7,793 nt of DNA from Thermoplasmatota archaeon (GTDB lineage: Archaea; Thermoplasmatota; Thermoplasmata; RBG-16-68-12; JAGMCJ01). The notes beneath the pieces are model-generated. The model ran no database searches and had not been told where the DNA came from. It saw only the letters and a list, made by a program, of their open reading frames with translations. Both the position numbers and the translations under genes were made by a program. Within the stretch, counting starts at the first letter, position 1; each line of letters starts with the position of its first letter. Location of the stretch: positions 1 to 7,793 of the forward strand of contig JAJISH010000447.1 of the NCBI GenBank assembly GCA_022848825.1, read 5' to 3'. Shown here in pieces: positions 5,387 to 7,793 of this stretch.

Positions 5387-5835
5387 CAAATCAGACCCAT
5401 TCCTCTCAACGTAAGTAAGATGAAAAGGACGACTATTCCGACACCGAACAGTCTCACCATCCAGTCTCCGATCCTGTATTTCGATAGGAATCTATCTATG
5501 AATGGCACGAAGAAGAAACCGGTCACGAAAAGACCGATGAGCATCATTACCAACCAGGGGGCCATGAATTTCAGAAGCTCGAAGGTGGCAAGGAAGTACC
5601 ATTCCGGGAGGATTCTGGGAGGGGTACTGAAAGGGTCAGCAGGATACTCCAGCCTTCTCAGCTCCGTCTCGTCAAGTCCCGACTCGAACACCATCGAGGG
5701 ATGAAGAACCGATGCCAACAGAAGCACAAATCCTAGGAACAGAATAAGAGCTGCCATCTCCTCCAGGGCGAACCCCGGCCAGAAGGGGCGTGACCTGAGC
5801 GCCTCGGGTTCGGTTTCTCTCTTTCTCGCGATCAT
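5386..5835 (-). CDS. petD: Cytochrome b C-terminal domain, subunit IV type
   Basis: This is a separate C-terminal half of cytochrome b, as in b6f-type complexes. It has 149 residues, close to the usual subunit IV length of about 160. The sequence EYPADPFSTPP followed by RILPEWYF contains PEWY (77-80), the conserved quinol-oxidation-site motif. Three membrane helices lie at about 26-46, 92-113 and 126-145, corresponding to helices E, F and G. It would form the quinol-oxidising pocket with petB and the Rieske protein. ATG 5835 follows the petB stop by 10 bases with TGAGG at 5848-5844 as ribosome site. A longer reading from TTG 5862 would overlap petB and is not needed. Confidence 0.93.
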   Translation of the reverse strand: MIARKRETEPEALRSRPFWPGFALEEMAALILFLGFVLLLASVLHPSMVFESGLDETELRRLEYPADPFSTPPRILPEWYFLATFELLKFMAPWLVMMLIGLFVTGFFFVPFIDRFLSKYRIGDWMVRLFGVGIVVLFILLTLRGMGLI

Positions 5836-5845
5836 ATCCAGTGCC

Positions 5846-6574
5846 TCACAATGAATCTGCAATTCCGTGCTTTCTGATAAGATAGAAGTGAATCAGCATT
5901 ATCATCATGATAGCTCCCGGGAAGATGAGAATATGAAAACCGTAGAAACGTGTCAGGGTCGAGGGACCTATCTCGCCGCCGCCTATGAAGACCTCTCTCA
6001 GGGATTCGGCGAGGGGCGCTAGCATCGGTCCCACAACGGGCATTTCACTCAGTGCGGTTATCAAGTTTGTGCCGACAGTGGCCGCCCAATAGGCACGCTG
6101 GTCCCATGGAAGCGTGTACCCTGTGAATGCTATCCCAACGGTCATGAAGAAGAGGGCGACACCTATCATCCATGTAAACTCTCTTGGCGGCCTGTAGGCT
6201 CGGGTGAAGTATACCCTTAATGTATGAAGGACGAGGGTAATCACCATCATGTTCGCCGTCCAGCGATGGATGTTCCTTATGATGTAGCCGAACGAAACAC
6301 TCTGCTCGATGTATCTGATGCTGTCCCAGGCATGATCGACTGACGGAACGTAGTAGGTTGCGAGAAAAATCCCACTCATGGCCTGAACGATGAAGGCCGC
6401 AAGAGTGATTCCGCCGAGGCAGTAGACTGGATTCCTCGCGTGCGTTGGAACACCCTTCAGCAGCTGGTCCTCCACGATTTCCTCCATTCCTGCCCTCTTC
6501 AGAATCCAGCCCATCAGTTTCTGTAGGAACGCCTTGAGGCTGAATGACCGAAGTCTGTCAACTATTCTCAGCAT
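5846..6574 (-). CDS. petB: Cytochrome b6-type subunit with haem c(n) cysteine
   Basis: This 242-residue membrane subunit of a Rieske/cytochrome b complex binds two b haems and oxidises or reduces quinone. An amphipathic N-terminus is followed by VYCLGGITL (50-58), where C52 matches Cys35 of cytochrome b6, the covalent site of haem c(n). Haem ligands are H103 (IHRW), H117 (LHTLRV), H214 (GFHIL) and H229 (LIHFYLIRKHG). The spacing is HX13H and then HX14H; the longer second spacing is the b6 form, while bc1 cytochrome b has 13 in both. GYTLPWDQ (152-159) and STLTRFYGFH are near-identical to b6. An open reading extends to 6700 but overlaps the Rieske gene. ATG 6574, 1 base after the Rieske stop and with GGTGA just before it, is the likely start. 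Confidence 0.94.
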   Translation of the reverse strand: MLRIVDRLRSFSLKAFLQKLMGWILKRAGMEEIVEDQLLKGVPTHARNPVYCLGGITLAAFIVQAMSGIFLATYYVPSVDHAWDSIRYIEQSVSFGYIIRNIHRWTANMMVITLVLHTLRVYFTRAYRPPREFTWMIGVALFFMTVGIAFTGYTLPWDQRAYWAATVGTNLITALSEMPVVGPMLAPLAESLREVFIGGGEIGPSTLTRFYGFHILIFPGAIMMIMLIHFYLIRKHGIADSL

Positions 6575-6575
6575 A

Positions 6576-7121
6576 TCACCGTGAAACCAACCTGACCTTC
6601 TCTCCTTCATCCACGAACTCGATATCAAACTGGGGGAGCCGTGTTGGAGGCGGACCAGCAAGAACCTCCCCATCTCTTTGAGCGTTGAAGAGTCCATCAT
6701 GGCAACGACAAAGCCAGACCTTCTGGTAGCTCTTCGAGCCTAGCACAATATCGTCCCTGAAGGTCACAAGACAGCCCTCGTGGGTGCACTTCCTCGACGA
6801 CGCGTACAGATTGCCTTGGGCATCCCTTGACACAATACCAGGAAGCGTTTCATTTCTGCCATGGAACACGCCGGGGAAAAGGAATAGGAAGCTGCCGGTC
6901 TTGGCAATCACATCAAGGATCTCAACGACGGAGACGGGCTCACCCTTGAATAATATGAGGCCATCAGCGTCCAGCTCGGGAAGGTCTCCTTTCCAATCGG
7001 GCATGAAACCTTCTGTTGGACCGAAGTAGCTGAAGAGATAAGAGGCCTCGATGGCTACGAGTCCCAAGCCCGCCGCGATGGCTCCCTTGGCAACCGTCGT
7101 GATAAACTCCCTTCTATTCAT
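6576..7121 (-). CDS. petC: Rieske iron-sulphur protein with twin-arginine anchor
   Basis: This protein carries electrons from the quinol site of the cytochrome b complex through a 2Fe-2S cluster on the outer face of the membrane. It has 181 residues. NRREF at 2-6 followed by a hydrophobic stretch (about 9-30) is a twin-arginine type signal anchor, fitting export of a folded cluster protein. Cluster boxes are C112-T-H114-E-G-C117 and C138-R-C140-H141-D-G. Ligands would be C112, H114, C138 and H141, with C117 and C140 able to form the usual disulphide. The GPPPTRLPQF (156-165) loop is typical. The start ATG 7121 overlaps the upstream gene by 8 bases and the stop lies 1 base before petB, so it is part of the same operon. 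Box II has CRCHDG where bc1 proteins usually have CPCHGS. Confidence 0.95.
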   Translation of the reverse strand: MNRREFITTVAKGAIAAGLGLVAIEASYLFSYFGPTEGFMPDWKGDLPELDADGLILFKGEPVSVVEILDVIAKTGSFLFLFPGVFHGRNETLPGIVSRDAQGNLYASSRKCTHEGCLVTFRDDIVLGSKSYQKVWLCRCHDGLFNAQRDGEVLAGPPPTRLPQFDIEFVDEGEKVRLVSR

Positions 7122-7791
7122 CTCGTTCTTTTCCTTCTCTTCCTCCTCCTTCAGTGTGCGCCACCTCCTTCTTCACCCTCCTCTCGACCCCAAGGAATAT
7201 AATCCACATCAGAAAACCGATGAGCACTATGGATGCACCGAGAGCATAAATGGAAGATGAAATGCCGAGTCCAGGGAATTCTGAGCTGACCGGATACTCC
7301 ACCTCAACGTCCTTGATTGCGAAATTCCAGCCATCGCCATCGGGATTGAGGCTATTGTCGGCAGAAACGGAGGAAACCTTCATCGTTAGGTCAACGGCAT
7401 AACGCGGAGGAGTGAATTCGAGGACGAAGGTGTTTGTCTCTCCGACTCGCGTTATCGAGTTGGGCTCTACGTGGAACAGAACATCCCCAAGAGAGTCAGA
7501 GCTCCTTCCGTCAGGATCTGTGAAGACGACGAAATATCCGTATGTGACCGACGGCCCGCCAGTTACTGTGATCACATATGTCACAGGACTGCTAGTCTCA
7601 ACGACGTCTGGTCCGTCGATGGTCACGACAACGCTCGGATCTATCACACCGTGACAGGGAGTTACATCCGAAGATCCACATGTGTCGACTTCGACATTCT
7701 GATAGCCCCCGCTCAAAGGAGCGAGCAGCGCCATGAGAAGGGTCAAAGCAAGAAAGACAATGCCACCCACAGCGCATTCACCGGGTCTCAT
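7114..7791 (-). CDS. Anchored external protein with CX7CH motif, upstream of Rieske
   Basis: This is a 225-residue predicted type I membrane protein: N-terminal hydrophobic signal (about 9-28), external beta-rich domain (about 50-168), one C-terminal helix (about 181-201) and a charged, Glu/Arg/Lys-rich tail. Just after the signal is C38-GSSDVTP-C46-H47-G, a CX7CH arrangement. The domain after it (GYFVVFTDPDG, ETNTFVLEFTPP, NPDGDGWNF) recalls Reeler-like or choice-of-anchor-type domains, some of which begin with a CxxCHG site. This is a resemblance from memory and not certain. It occupies the place where a cytochrome c1 or f gene might sit. ATG 7791 is only two bases from the window edge, so the true start may lie further upstream. 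It overlaps the Rieske gene by 8 bases. Confidence 0.75.
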   Translation of the reverse strand: MRPGECAVGGIVFLALTLLMALLAPLSGGYQNVEVDTCGSSDVTPCHGVIDPSVVVTIDGPDVVETSSPVTYVITVTGGPSVTYGYFVVFTDPDGRSSDSLGDVLFHVEPNSITRVGETNTFVLEFTPPRYAVDLTMKVSSVSADNSLNPDGDGWNFAIKDVEVEYPVSSEFPGLGISSSIYALGASIVLIGFLMWIIFLGVERRVKKEVAHTEGGGREGKERDE

Positions 7792-7793
7792 GC

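Noticed and set aside
6575..6700. N-terminal extension of petB to 6700
   Set aside because: It would lie wholly inside the Rieske coding sequence in another frame. The cytochrome b6 similarity begins only after ATG 6574.
1..7793. Search for tRNA or rRNA genes, CRISPR arrays, insertion sequences and attachment sites
   Set aside because: I saw no cloverleaf, regularly spaced repeats, transposase motifs or terminal inverted repeats. The window is almost fully occupied by the called genes.

Overview
The window looks archaeal, and I lean toward a euryarchaeon or thermoplasmatote that respires. Four things point there. CcmE has the Cys-type CxxxY motif instead of the bacterial HxxxY. A lone XRE-type regulator resembles an archaeal family (COG2522-like). 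That regulator has a TATA-like box 24 bases before its ATG, as expected for a leaderless archaeal transcript. Shine-Dalgarno sites of the GGAGG/GGTGA type precede many internal operon genes. The exact lineage cannot be fixed from the sequence alone.

Layout. (1) Positions 22-575, + strand: two overlapping genes (A1, A2) for small two-helix membrane proteins, probably the tail of an operon that starts left of the window. (2) Positions 572-4115, - strand: a compact cytochrome c maturation operon read as ccmA-ccmB-ccmC-ccmD-ccmE-ccmG-like thioredoxin. Most neighbours overlap or nearly abut. CcmC carries an extra OB-like domain in its first external loop. A 48-residue ccmD is present. No ccmF or ccmH lies in the cluster. 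(3) Positions 4116-4404: a divergent intergenic stretch with candidate promoters and inverted repeats. (4) Positions 4405-4746, + strand: a small helix-turn-helix regulator with a C-terminal CxxCxxC cluster. (5) Positions 4786-7791, - strand: a Rieske/cytochrome b operon read as an anchored external protein with a CX7CH motif, then a Rieske Fe-S protein with a twin-arginine signal, cytochrome b6-type petB, subunit-IV-type petD, and two small membrane proteins (B1, B2).

How it fits together. The Rieske/b6-type complex would oxidise quinol and pass electrons outward. Its cytochrome b keeps the cysteine that in b6f-type enzymes holds the extra haem c(n). The Ccm operon would export or chaperone haem for c-type cytochromes outside the membrane. 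The regulator between the two operons may sense redox state or metal through its cysteines. A1-A2 and B1-B2 are two copies of the same two-gene cassette by my hand alignment, which suggests an undescribed accessory membrane module attached to electron-transfer operons. No classical CXXCH haem-binding site occurs in any protein I called, so the natural c-type client is either outside the window or uses an unusual site such as the CX7CH of the 7114-7791 protein.
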